This document shows, one piece after another, positions 1-8,336 of a stretch of 13,217 nt of DNA. Within the stretch, counting starts at the first letter, position 1. Every line of letters begins with the position of its first letter. The DNA comes from Cephalothrix simula. Its lineage: Eukaryota > Nemertea > Palaeonemertea > Archinemertea > Cephalotrichidae. The notes under the pieces are model-generated. The model worked only from the letters and a program-made list of their open reading frames with translations, did no database searches and was not told the DNA's origin. Where the stretch lies: assembly GCA_035591015.1 (NCBI GenBank), contig JAXIUW010138892.1:1-13217 (forward strand), read 5' to 3'. The translations under genes and the position numbers were made by a program.

Positions 1-260
1 CGTCAACTTTGGTCATTTTTGTTAGCGCTGCCTTTTATCAAAATTACGAACTAAATCAATAAGTTTGAACAGTTTTTCTGTTTATACGTGTTCGTATGAT
101 TTTGAGATGGGAGCTATTTAGTAACGATAACACTAAATAATGATACAATTTGACAATTAATGTTTGATAAGTGATGCATTGTATTAATTACAAATATATA
201 ATAAAACCAGATGGAAAAGGGATGCGATAGGATATAGTCAAGGTATAGAGACCCTACGGT
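1..260. other. AT-rich non-coding stretch
   Basis: No reading frame of useful length and no exon-like segment bounded by good splice sites is visible on either strand. The stretch leads into the dispersed repeat that begins near 261. It is probably intergenic or intronic. Confidence 0.5.
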
Positions 261-343
261 TGCCGATCAAATCGGTCACGACTGATCAAATTAGCGGCCG
301 AGGTTTATTCCAGGATTTCGACCAAAAAAATCACTGTGCACTG
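261..343 (+). repeat. Dispersed repeat, left copy (inverted relative to the right-edge copy)
   Basis: This segment is more GC-rich than its surroundings and matches the reverse complement of 13128-13217. Shared blocks in the same order are TCAAATCGGTC, ACTGATCAAATTAG, GCCGAGGTT-ATTCC and TGTGCACTG, with small substitutions and one gap of about 10 bases. By eye identity is around 70-75 percent, so the copies are old. There is a weak box B-like string (GGTTTATTCC at 303-312) about 44 bases after TTGCCGA, a spacing like a tRNA-derived SINE promoter, but the box A match is poor. It could be a SINE fragment or the end of a DNA transposon. The family is not recognised. Confidence 0.6.
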
Positions 344-960
344 CCTAGTGTTAGTTAGATAGGTATGAATTGTTCGAGAAAATGTTCTAGAAGAAGTATC
401 TGAGCTTTCTATTCTCTTATATGTGATAAGATACGAAAAACCTTTGAGTGTACTAGGTAATCAATTGAACTTGATGTTTTCTCCTAGAATAAGCTAGATA
501 TTTTCAGCATTTCACTTCAGACATACGTATACTTGTATTTGAAGCAGCGTAATTGAACCTAAAAAGATAAATTTTTAATAAATAAATATCTTTTCCATGA
601 GGCCGGCTCCGAAGAGTGAAGAGCGCTAACAAATTAGGGATAACTTTTTCTCTACGGGAGCAATCGATGTGCAAAATGTTACATATTACTGAACAAGTGT
701 CTCGAAATTTATATGCAACCATTCTTAAGTTATTCTCAATAATTCAATACCGGTGTAACAGGGATGTGTGTCCCTCGGGATTTAGTATACATGTAGGTGA
801 CACGAAAGAAGCTGGTTTTAAATGTTCAACCTGGGGATTAATATCTTCTCACCATATACATTTTCTATACAAGGAACTTTAAAACCTTGGGACACTAATT
901 CCTATCACACCGGTTACAAGTTACAATAAAATATTGACAAATTCTTAATTTAAAAAGTAG
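344..960. other. Non-coding stretch without supported gene
   Basis: Two overlapping open frames of 70-90 codons exist here on opposite strands (about 504-722 minus, 616-882 plus), but neither has protein-like composition, a convincing start or splice context; the plus one has no ATG at its 5' end. A short GC-rich island around 600-630 contains a 10-codon ATG frame at 598-630. Nothing here can be called a gene. Confidence 0.45.
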
Positions 961-1020
961 CGGAATTCTTGAAAATACCACGAGACTTGAGTGATGCGAA
1001 TCCATTTGGCCGATACATCT
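961..1020 (+). CDS. Weak candidate coding exon A (60 nt, phase 1-1)
   Basis: One frame is open, reading EFLKIPRDLSDANPFGRYI with one extra base at the end, followed by a textbook donor (ATCT|GTGAGT at 1021). The other two frames have stops. The only acceptor of matching phase is the AG at 959-960, which has almost no pyrimidine tract, so the 5' edge is uncertain. If real, the exon is symmetric (phase 1 in and out), as is the next candidate. Joining it directly to the exon at 1140 would create TAA at the junction, so the two could not be used together in one open frame. Product not recognised. Confidence 0.2.
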
Positions 1021-1139
1021 GTGAGTAACTAACAGGGTCCAATGGCATTTTAAAACTGGGTGTTCATAGAATCCATTACCTGCAAAAATTTTAAATTGTT
1101 ATATTAAATTTTTAATCAGTGAATTAAAATTTGTTCCAG
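1021..1139. other. Short AT-rich spacer, possible 119-nt intron
   Basis: It begins with GTGAGT and ends with TTTGTTCCAG, so it has intron ends. It lies between candidate exons A and B, but splicing those two together gives a stop codon at the junction. Confidence 0.25.
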
Positions 1140-1262
1140 AACCTCAGCATTATCACTTCCGGTTAGGCCGACAGCCGGGCTCTAGACCCGGGAAAATCAA
1201 TCGACCTGCAAACAAACCTAAACTGCCGGCTGAGCCCGAGTACCATCCAAACCCTTTTATCG
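1140..1262 (+). CDS. Candidate coding exon B (123 nt, proline-rich, phase 1-1)
   Basis: The segment is flanked by an acceptor (TTTGTTCCAG|AA) and a good donor (ATCG|GTAAGA). It stays open for 41 codons in one frame and is clearly richer in GC than both flanks, as expected of an exon in AT-rich DNA. The peptide starts PQHYHFRLGRQPG and ends EPEYHPNPFI, and is rich in Pro, Arg and Lys. Both ends are phase 1 and the length is a multiple of three, so it could be skipped or included without shifting frame. It must belong to a gene whose first exons lie upstream, perhaps outside the window. It is not in frame with the large ORF through the nearest acceptor (2092); it is in frame with the 30-nt candidate at 7318. 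Product not recognised. Confidence 0.5.
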
Positions 1263-2111
1263 GTAAGATTATCGGTAGAGGCTGGTCACTTTATTTTTAC
1301 TGTAGGGAAATAGGCATACCAGGGTAGGTTCACTCACTACTTATATGGTACATGGGTTTTCACACCCGTACAATGGTTATTGGTAAAAATGCATGTTAGA
1401 GGGTGGAAGTTATAAAAGAATGTTTTGGTAGTTGAAACTGGTAGATTTTCATTATCCGCATTTTTACATTATCCTGCATTATCTCTTGATGTATAATGTC
1501 CCATATCGATTATGCGAAACTAATATCTACATTATCATGTATTTAGATACGATTCCTTAATTCCATTCGCCGTGTAAATCATTTTTGTTTATTAATATTT
1601 TGAACTCATTGGAATTCAGATCCGAAACTGCACTTCAATGTGAAACGTTTTGTTTTATTTTGTTCGTCATCAGTAGAAAGTTAAGTCTGCTAAACCAAAC
1701 ATCTCCAGTGAAATAAGGAATTCTATCCTATAGGGATTGAGATTTTATATATTCTGTACAAAATGTTAATCTGATAAAAAGTGCAAATAACATTCTTATT
1801 TCGTGGGCAGATTAAGCAACAGGTGCTTTCAGAATCTTTGTTTTTTAGTGTTTTATATTAATTCATGCAACGATTCAGACGGATAAATAGCGACGCAAAA
1901 ATAACTTTCTCTGAGTTATAGAGAGTTAAGACATATCATGGATTACTTGGTTTTGTGGATTACAGTGTGGATCGTAAATGTTTGAGCTGGGGCATATATT
2001 CCTATACTGTTGATTAGTATAATGTTTCAAACTTTTTGCATCTCCTCGATTTGTTTTGGATATTATTATTATTCATTGCATCTTTATTGAAGTTTGGAAT
2101 ATAATTTAAAT
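1263..2111. other. Non-coding region upstream of the large gene (promoter, 5'UTR or intron)
   Basis: AT-rich, with no long ORF. Two short upstream ATG frames lie near the main start: 1938-1985 (15 codons, hydrophobic) and 1978-2013 (11 codons). If this is 5'UTR they would be uORFs. A possible 3' splice site is the AG at 2091-2092 after a partly pyrimidine tract; an exon starting at 2093 would carry only 19 nt of leader. A short ATT repeat lies at about 2060-2073. There is no TATA/initiator pair at convincing spacing, so the transcription start is not located. Confidence 0.4.
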
Positions 2112-5100
2112 ATGGCAACTCGGGGGTCAGCAATATCTGCTAAAGCTAAATGGGATAAAAAGGTCAGTGAGTCTGGAAATGTTGCTCCAACAAAACCGCG
2201 AGATTTTAGAGTTGTTATTGATGAGGAAGATGATAGCCTCGTGGATGCGAAAAAGAAAATGTTCTTGCAGAGTCTTGAAGATGAACCAAGACGTAAATTA
2301 CCTCCCAAGAAGGCAAAATGTATGGAAGATACACCGTTAATGGCAATGATGAAAAAATATAATCTAGTCGAACCTACCGAGTCTGTCAGTAGCTTGGCCA
2401 GCACGTTTTTGGCTGGACCAAAAGAGCAACCAAAGGAACAGAAAAAACTTGACATTGAAACGTCAAACCGAAAGGTTGCAGAGTTAGCCAAAGATATGCA
2501 GTCTGGTAGATTCGACAATGAAAAAGTAGAAAAAAAAGAATCGGTCGGGCTTGATAAACGTGTTGATGTGGTAGGTACAAAAAAGATAACCGAGCGACAA
2601 AAAGATTTAACAGAGAAAAAGTATGAAAAAATTGATATTGAAAAGGTAAAGGAAAAGCCCGATTATAAGCCCAGTAAACAGGTTTTAGAAGTCGCTAAAG
2701 ATTTTAAGGAGGGGAAATACGAAAATAAAACTGAGGTGACACATTATGATAAATTGGTTAGAGGTGAAATTCCAATTAAACCTAAGCGTAATGTTAATGA
2801 GATCTCGCAAGAGTTGCATGATTACATGAAGATGGCGACTGAAACAGTATCTTCTAAACAGCATGTTGTTGAAGTTGAACCATCATGGAATGTTTCCCAA
2901 CGCGCTAAAGAACTATTAGAAGGCAAACGTCCAGCCTCCATTAGTTCCGAAAAATTGACCGATACCAACGTGATAGAGTCGCGTAGTGTTTTTCTTAAAA
3001 GTCTTGAATTTCAAAAATACGCACAGGGAATAGCTGATTTGGAAATTGAAGAAGGTGAGTCAAATGAGGAACAAGGAAATGTCCTTGAAAAATTAAAGGC
3101 TCTCCAAAAACTTGCATTAGAAGATGCAGAAACGAGGCCTGAAAAAACATTAGACTATGATTCTATGTCATCGCAGAGTGTTCTTGAAAAGCTCCAATGT
3201 TTTAAAAGCTGTATTGACTCAAGTGAAAATGCCAATAAACGGAATATATCTGATGATTTTCAAAATTCTACAAAGTTGTCTGATAGAACAAAAACCCTGT
3301 TTGAAGAAAGGCCTAACTGGGAAGCCTCGCCTGCTAAAGAATCTGACGTTGTTACTACTAAATTAAATGACCGAAGAAGTTTTTTCGAATCATCGTCTCA
3401 TGATAGATATGAAGAAGAAAAGGAATCCCGAGCGCCATCAAAAATTACATCTGAAAGAACAAAATTTCTAGAAATTAATCGTAATGATGATGAGGATAAT
3501 GAAAATGATAGCAACTGTCATGATGAGGGGGATGTAATTACAACCAAACTATCTGATCGCATTAAGTGTCTTACCAAAGCTTCAGAAGATATTAGCAATA
3601 TAGATGAAGAGTTGAAAAATAATGACAAATTTATTGTCAAGCCGGTTCGAAGTGTGAAAGATCGTACAAGCAAGATCCTAAATGGAGCTCCGGAGAGTGA
3701 TGAAGAACCTAGTGAGGTTGAAAAACCTAAGATAATTGATATAAAGGCTTCCTGTAGCGTAAAGGACCGTGCTAGTAAGATTATATCAGGAGCTCTTGAC
3801 AGTGATGAAGAAAATGATCAAAACAATATAACTAAAAACATTTGTATTACATCATCTTGTAGCGTTAAGGACCGTGCTAGCAAAATTATTTCTGGAAATC
3901 ATGAGATTGATAATGAAAATGCTGAGGCTGAAAAACCAAAAACAATTGATATAATACCAACGTACAGTGTTAGGGACCGTGCCAGTAAAATTTTATCTGG
4001 GGATTTCGATATTGACGACGATAGTAAAGAACACGAAAAAACGAAACTAGCTGACATAAAGCCAACATATTCTGTAAGGGATCGTGCAAGTAAGATATTT
4101 TCTGGTGAGTATTGTGGTGTTGACGAAACAGATGATGCAAAAGAAAAGCCAAATGTGGAACCATTTGAGCCTGGAAATGTTTCAGAACGAAAAAAGCATA
4201 TGCAAGAGTTATTAACAAGCTCTAATGAAACCTCTAAACTGAAGGAACGTGCTACTGAGATAAGACGTTCAAAAAGTGTCAGAGAAACTGCTCAAAGTAT
4301 TATTTCTGGTAAAGTTTTAAATTCTCATTCTGATGAAGAAAATGACAGGGATTCTAATGAAGAGAGAACGATAAAACTGTCTAGAAGCGTACGTGAGACT
4401 GCTTCATCATATTTGGATGGAAATAAGGAACAAAGTGAATTTAAGAACGAAAAAAAAAACCATTTCGAAAGAGAAGAAATTTTGTCGACGGGAAATGTAA
4501 AAAATTTTGCAAAAACATTCCAGGAATTAAATGAAACGAATGGTCAATCCAATCTCGTAAAAGAAAAGCATGTTGAAATAGCCCGATCACGAAGCGTACG
4601 TGATTCGGCAATGGATTTCCTATCTCGTCAAAATGGAACAAATGAGACTGAAAATAATGAAAAAAATGTGGATAGTGAAATAAAACCAAACATAAGTGTT
4701 TTGAATGCCGCTAAGGACTTTCTTAATAAGAATTCTGAGTTTACTATTGAAAAGGAAAAACCTGTTGAATTAGTACGATCAAAAAGTGTGAGAAATTCAG
4801 CTAAGGAATACCTCGAGGGTCGTAATGAGAAACCTGATCCTCAAAACCATAATAAGATTGACGTAATACCTGCGAAGAGTGTTAAAGATACTGCGCAAGA
4901 CTTTTTAATTGGAAATGTTGAGCGCACCGAAACCGAAGAGAAATGTGTCGACGACGTTGTGACATCACGAAGTGTATTGGCTGCTGCTAAGGATTATCAA
5001 AGTAGTCGAACTGAATCTTGTGATTATCAACCGAAACATACTGTTGATATTGTACCTTCACGAAGTGTGAAAGATGCTGCTCGTGAAATTTTTGCTGAAA

Positions 5101-6854
5101 AAATAAATGACAATGTGAATGACAAGGAATCCAAAGATGGACCTGAAATATATTCTTTGGGAAATGTACGTCTACGAGCTAAAAATATGAATGAAGGTCA
5201 TTATGAAAATAAGAGAGCAGAGGAAGGAAATGAGAATAAAGAAGGAAATGAGAATAAAGAAGAATATGATGTTCGTGGATCTCATGATGCTTTCCTGTTT
5301 GCAAAAAGGATGGAATTAGGTCAGGATGACCAGGAAAGCAAAAATGTGAACAAAGTGGTACTCCCATCTTCTCAAAGTGTTTTGAATGCCGCAAATATTT
5401 TTGAGAATGTATCCGATGAAAAAGATACTAGCCACTTATCACAACAGCGTTTGGCTGAACTCCAGGCTCTTAATCTTCAAAAAGTGAAATTTGAAGGAGA
5501 TGAAGATGATCATGAAATTGCTCACCAGCTCAAGCAGCAAAGAGAAGCTGAGTTACAAATGCTTGCATCAGCTAACGTTCAAGCTAGAGCTAAGCTATTA
5601 CAAGAAGGTGAATTTGAAAATGCTCCACATGAAATAGAGAAGCAGCATCCTGAAGAGGTAGTACCCGCTGGTCGTGTGAAAGATGTAGCTAAAGATATGG
5701 TTTTAGTTGTTGATAAGGATTCTACCACTGGGGGCGTCAAAGCAAGGTTAAAGGTTCAAGAGATCCAATCCAATCGGAAAGTTCTTGATAGGGCAAAAGC
5801 TTTACAGAACGGGGAATTTGAGAACGACAAAGGTAGGGATGAAAACAACTCAACGGGGATAATTGTAAAGCCTTCGATAACTGTGTCGGATGCTGCTAAA
5901 GGACATCAAGTTGATGTAAAAGCATCCCAAAGCGTGTTGAGGTCGGCTCTCCAGATGCAGGAAGGGACTTACTTTGAAGTAAAAGAGATTGAAAGGGCTG
6001 TGGATAGAGTTGATGTTTCCCCTTCAAGAAATGTCAAAGAATCAGCGAGGCAGTTAAATGCTTTAGATACTCAAGAGTCGATTCCTCCACCAAAGATTAA
6101 ACCCCCTCGACCACTTTATAAAATTGAACAAGAAGAGTATCAAAAGTCAAGACATTCCAATGATCGAGAAAATGCCAATAGCCAAGGAGAGACATCTACT
6201 GGTACAGTTATGCTTACTGTTAAAGAACAGTCTCCTAGACGAACAAAGTCACCTTCACCTTTAAATCAAGAGACTGTTACAAAAATAAGTCGCAAATCTT
6301 CTCTTAGCAACACGGCTGTTGAAACTGAAAAGTTATCACATATCCCGGCAAGCCAACTCAATCTTGTTCTTGCTGATCCAGATAAAGAAACAAGTGAAGC
6401 CCCTGCTAAAAAACGGCAACGGGAAAGAGAGGCCCGAGCAAACTCCTCCCAGTCCGTTGAACCACCTATAAAACCTCAGGCTGACAAATTAAGAGAAAAT
6501 GTTGACCAAGACTCTGCGGAAATTTCGACAAAATCTTGGCTAATCGGAAAAGAAATTCTTCGAGTAATGGGGCAGTGCTTCGAAATGTACAATATTCTTG
6601 ATGAACCTGTCGTTAAAGGTGTGATTTATATGTTAGAAATGAAAATTAAGACAATTATAGATTTTGAAGAGAGGTTACCAGAAATTCAAACGTACAATAA
6701 CTGTATTCAATTAGGAAAACAAATGATTTATATTGCCGAGGCTATAAAGGCAGAAGGTGGGAAAATTCGTGTTGACATGGAAGCTTCAAAAACCATTTTA
6801 GACTATGCCATAATGATTGAAGCTGACATGTTAGAGTCTGAAGGAATGATATGA
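2112..6854 (+). CDS. Large repeat-rich protein (1580 aa), family not recognised
   Basis: A single 4.7-kb frame runs from ATG 2112 to TGA 6852-6854. In-frame TGA at 2088-2090 limits the 5' extension, and the ATG has good context (A at -3, G at +4). The protein begins MATRGSAISAKAKW and is rich in Lys, Glu, Asp, Asn and Ser, with no signal peptide or membrane segment. From about residue 90 to 1320 it carries roughly 35-40 copies of a 12-17-residue motif. Examples are RKVAELAKDMQSGRFDN (120), KQVLEVAKDFKEGKYEN (189), WNVSQRAKELLEGK (259), ANVQARAKLLQEGEFEN (1154) and RKVLDRAKALQNGEFEN (1222). Each could form a short amphipathic helix in a disordered linker. Residues 1325-1337 are proline-rich and include KIKPPRP, which fits a class I SH3 ligand pattern. 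A basic patch KKRQRER lies at 1433-1439. Residues 1474-1580 look like three or four packed helices. The regular short motifs suggest multivalent binding to a polymer or repeated partner; cytoskeletal binding is only a guess. Internal GTGAGT strings at 3055 and 4105 could be cryptic donors, but the frame needs no splicing. Confidence 0.88.
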   Translation: MATRGSAISAKAKWDKKVSESGNVAPTKPRDFRVVIDEEDDSLVDAKKKMFLQSLEDEPRRKLPPKKAKCMEDTPLMAMMKKYNLVEPTESVSSLASTFLAGPKEQPKEQKKLDIETSNRKVAELAKDMQSGRFDNEKVEKKESVGLDKRVDVVGTKKITERQKDLTEKKYEKIDIEKVKEKPDYKPSKQVLEVAKDFKEGKYENKTEVTHYDKLVRGEIPIKPKRNVNEISQELHDYMKMATETVSSKQHVVEVEPSWNVSQRAKELLEGKRPASISSEKLTDTNVIESRSVFLKSLEFQKYAQGIADLEIEEGESNEEQGNVLEKLKALQKLALEDAETRPEKTLDYDSMSSQSVLEKLQCFKSCIDSSENANKRNISDDFQNSTKLSDRTKTLFEERPNWEASPAKESDVVTTKLNDRRSFFESSSHDRYEEEKESRAPSKITSERTKFLEINRNDDEDNENDSNCHDEGDVITTKLSDRIKCLTKASEDISNIDEELKNNDKFIVKPVRSVKDRTSKILNGAPESDEEPSEVEKPKIIDIKASCSVKDRASKIISGALDSDEENDQNNITKNICITSSCSVKDRASKIISGNHEIDNENAEAEKPKTIDIIPTYSVRDRASKILSGDFDIDDDSKEHEKTKLADIKPTYSVRDRASKIFSGEYCGVDETDDAKEKPNVEPFEPGNVSERKKHMQELLTSSNETSKLKERATEIRRSKSVRETAQSIISGKVLNSHSDEENDRDSNEERTIKLSRSVRETASSYLDGNKEQSEFKNEKKNHFEREEILSTGNVKNFAKTFQELNETNGQSNLVKEKHVEIARSRSVRDSAMDFLSRQNGTNETENNEKNVDSEIKPNISVLNAAKDFLNKNSEFTIEKEKPVELVRSKSVRNSAKEYLEGRNEKPDPQNHNKIDVIPAKSVKDTAQDFLIGNVERTETEEKCVDDVVTSRSVLAAAKDYQSSRTESCDYQPKHTVDIVPSRSVKDAAREIFAEKINDNVNDKESKDGPEIYSLGNVRLRAKNMNEGHYENKRAEEGNENKEGNENKEEYDVRGSHDAFLFAKRMELGQDDQESKNVNKVVLPSSQSVLNAANIFENVSDEKDTSHLSQQRLAELQALNLQKVKFEGDEDDHEIAHQLKQQREAELQMLASANVQARAKLLQEGEFENAPHEIEKQHPEEVVPAGRVKDVAKDMVLVVDKDSTTGGVKARLKVQEIQSNRKVLDRAKALQNGEFENDKGRDENNSTGIIVKPSITVSDAAKGHQVDVKASQSVLRSALQMQEGTYFEVKEIERAVDRVDVSPSRNVKESARQLNALDTQESIPPPKIKPPRPLYKIEQEEYQKSRHSNDRENANSQGETSTGTVMLTVKEQSPRRTKSPSPLNQETVTKISRKSSLSNTAVETEKLSHIPASQLNLVLADPDKETSEAPAKKRQREREARANSSQSVEPPIKPQADKLRENVDQDSAEISTKSWLIGKEILRVMGQCFEMYNILDEPVVKGVIYMLEMKIKTIIDFEERLPEIQTYNNCIQLGKQMIYIAEAIKAEGGKIRVDMEASKTILDYAIMIEADMLESEGMI
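3651..4175 (+). repeat. Five in-frame 105-bp (35-aa) tandem repeats inside the large CDS
   Basis: The core S-V-[K/R]-D-R-[A/T]-S-K-I-[I/L/F]-[S/N]-G recurs with its Ser at residues 514, 549, 584, 619 and 654, exactly 35 apart. The following 23 residues are acidic and more variable, with recurring EKPK and an Asp-Ile pair before the next core. At DNA level the string GACCGTGC or GATCGTGC recurs in most copies. Uniform spacing implies recent tandem duplication compared with the more diverged motif copies before and after. Confidence 0.92.
5223..5258 (+). repeat. Perfect 18-bp tandem duplication in the large CDS
   Basis: The unit GAAGGAAATGAGAATAAA occurs twice head to tail, encoding EGNENK twice (residues 1038-1049). 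It is perfect, in frame, and lies in a charged linker between two motif copies. It is probably a slippage product and may vary between individuals. Confidence 0.93.
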
Positions 6855-6864
6855 GGTGTTGTGG

Positions 6865-6921
6865 GTAAGTCTAAAAGCATGTTCCTTAGTCATCATATTA
6901 GTTTATCAATTTTTGGTGTAG
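6865..6921 (+). other. Candidate 57-nt intron in the 3'UTR of the large gene
   Basis: A perfect donor (GTGG|GTAAGT) begins 10 nt after the stop codon of the large ORF. An AG at 6920-6921 after TTTTTGGTGT could serve as acceptor, giving a very short intron. The same donor could instead join the strong acceptor at 7317. A junction this close after the stop would not be expected to trigger nonsense-mediated decay. Confidence 0.4.
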
Positions 6922-6989
6922 GTGAAGAAAGGATACTCACGCAGGTTTCTGTTAGTCCAAAAAATGTCACTTTTTTATGTCTTTCATTC

Positions 6990-6995
6990 AATAAA
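6990..6995 (+). terminator. Polyadenylation signal AATAAA for the large gene
   Basis: Canonical AATAAA lies about 135 nt after the stop codon and is followed by a T-rich tract (about 7001-7020) suitable as a downstream element. Further AATAAA strings at 7322 and about 7405 are possible distal alternatives. Confidence 0.5.
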
Positions 6996-7317
6996 TCAGG
7001 TTATTCGTTTTTCTTATTCTAAAATCTTCGAAGAAAATGTTTCAAATATCTCAGGTACAAATAGATGATCGTTTTTCTGAAAAATGGCATATGATGGTCT
7101 AAAGACGTCTCTTCAAAAAGCAGCCTTTGAACTTTCAATTAAAATAATATCCATTTAATATATTTCAGCATCTACCGTATTTAACATAATGCTGCTAAAT
7201 GTAGATCTCAAAAATTATATTTAATTTACTATTGAATGTATTTAGAATTTAGATTTTATTTTTTGTACTTTTATCTCATGATTTCATGATTTTATGATTC
7301 TTCCTTTTATATTCTAG
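6996..7317. other. AT-rich non-coding stretch after the large gene
   Basis: No ORF or repeat is visible. The last 30 bases form a pyrimidine-rich acceptor tract ending TATATTCTAG at 7317, which is the 5' boundary of the candidate microexon. Confidence 0.45.
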
Positions 7318-7347
7318 GAGGAATAAATGAGGGGGAGACTGTAAAAG
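7318..7347 (+). CDS. Candidate 30-nt microexon C (phase 1-1)
   Basis: It is bounded by one of the best splice-site pairs in the window: a pyrimidine-rich tract ending CTTTTATATTCTAG, and AAAAG|GTAAGA. Only one frame is open, encoding GINEGETVK with two bases before and one after, so it is symmetric phase 1-1. That matches exon B: joining 1262 to 7318 gives an intact GGA glycine codon and keeps the frame. Alternatively it is an untranslated exon of the large gene spliced from 6864. The coding assignment is therefore tentative, the exon call somewhat firmer. Confidence 0.35.
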
Positions 7348-8336
7348 GTAAGACTATTTACTTCTTAGGGTGGGGTCCAATTAAATTTAGTCTTTTTCTG
7401 GTCAAATAAAATCAAGTGTCGTATTATCAGAAATGTTTAATTTTTGCGTCGTCTTTGTTATTTATCGACATTTGTATTTTTTGTTATCTGCCATATTTCA
7501 AGACAACCAAATCTTTCTTTTTTTGTTTGTGAATGTATTATTATTTCATTGTACCTATTTGAGAGCTCTAAGCTTTGTGTTTGATGGATTGATTCAACAA
7601 TTAGATTACTAAGGTATGTACTTTTTAAATTTGTCTTCACAATGCATATCAGGGGTGGCCATTGTCATGGAAAAAATTTTAATTCCAGACGATCTAAAAG
7701 GGTTTCCACCAAACTCTTTTAATTGATTCATTTGCATAAATTACTAGTATCGGCAACCCAGAATGGGTACATGACTTTAATGCTAAGAACCAGAATCATT
7801 GCATGCTCTTTGTGCACATTCCATTAAGAACACATAATCCTATGTGACATCAAAACAGTTGACTATGCAGTGACCAAGTAAAGTACCAAAAGTCCCTTCA
7901 AACCGTACACCTACCATGCATTTGATTCTTATGGAGTTCAACCCAATCTCCATTTTTAAGACCTTGTAAGATTTTTGAGAGACTTCTAAATCATTTAAAA
8001 ACTTCGTTTTTGGACAAAATTGTTTGTCTTGACAAAACTCATCCATTTAAGCAATAAAAAAAATTTCCAAAATTTTTTTCGCTAACATCATACTGGTACC
8101 TTAAACACGTTAAAGACTCCCAACTACCCCGTATGCTTCCGTATGTATATTTTTCCGTGACCAAGCACAGATATTGCATATACATCTTATATTTTAAGAA
8201 CAATAATTCGAGCGATTTGTCCGTATTCCGTTGATGTCTCTTTTCCCACTACGTTATATTTTCTTGGGACGGGAGGTGGTATTAAATCTTAGAGTGCCTG
8301 TTCGCGCAGCTTTGCGTAGCCGAGAATTCCCATTAG
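7348..8336. other. Non-coding stretch, possible decayed hAT-like terminus at 7650
   Basis: No supported gene. CAGGGGTGGCCA at 7650-7661 resembles the CAGGGGTGG termini of many hAT transposons, but no matching inverted end or 8-bp target duplication was found. A 68-codon minus-strand ATG frame (7840-8046) lacks recognisable motifs and lies in otherwise ordinary AT-rich sequence. Confidence 0.4.

Noticed and set aside
18-634. 12-bp inverted match TTTGTTAGCGCT (17-28) with 623-634
   Set aside because: Several 12-bp matches are expected by chance in a window this size, and the similarity does not extend.
504-882. Overlapping open frames on both strands (minus 504-722, plus 616-882)
   Set aside because: The plus frame starts with GTG, neither has recognisable protein features, and splice signals are lacking.
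2094-2111. N-terminal extension of the large ORF starting at TTG 2094
   Set aside because: In a eukaryotic gene the ATG at 2112 has good context, and the preceding six codons follow directly on an in-frame TGA (2088-2090).
2084-2580. Minus-strand open frames opposite the start of the large ORF
   Set aside because: They mirror the codon bias of the plus-strand repeat protein and have no motifs or splice support of their own. The same applies to minus frames at 3970-4218, 4441-4689 and 5179-5394.
3157-3366. Plus-strand 69-codon frame inside the large CDS
   Set aside because: It is a shifted frame within a well-supported coding region with no independent evidence.
7650-7661. hAT-like terminus CAGGGGTGGCCA
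   Set aside because: No opposing CCACCCCTG end or 8-bp duplication was found; a 7-of-8 match to the flanking octamer near 8174 is not preceded by a CTG end.
7840-8046. Minus-strand 68-codon ATG frame
   Set aside because: It could be a transposon remnant, but no catalytic or binding motif is visible and the length is not exceptional for this sequence.
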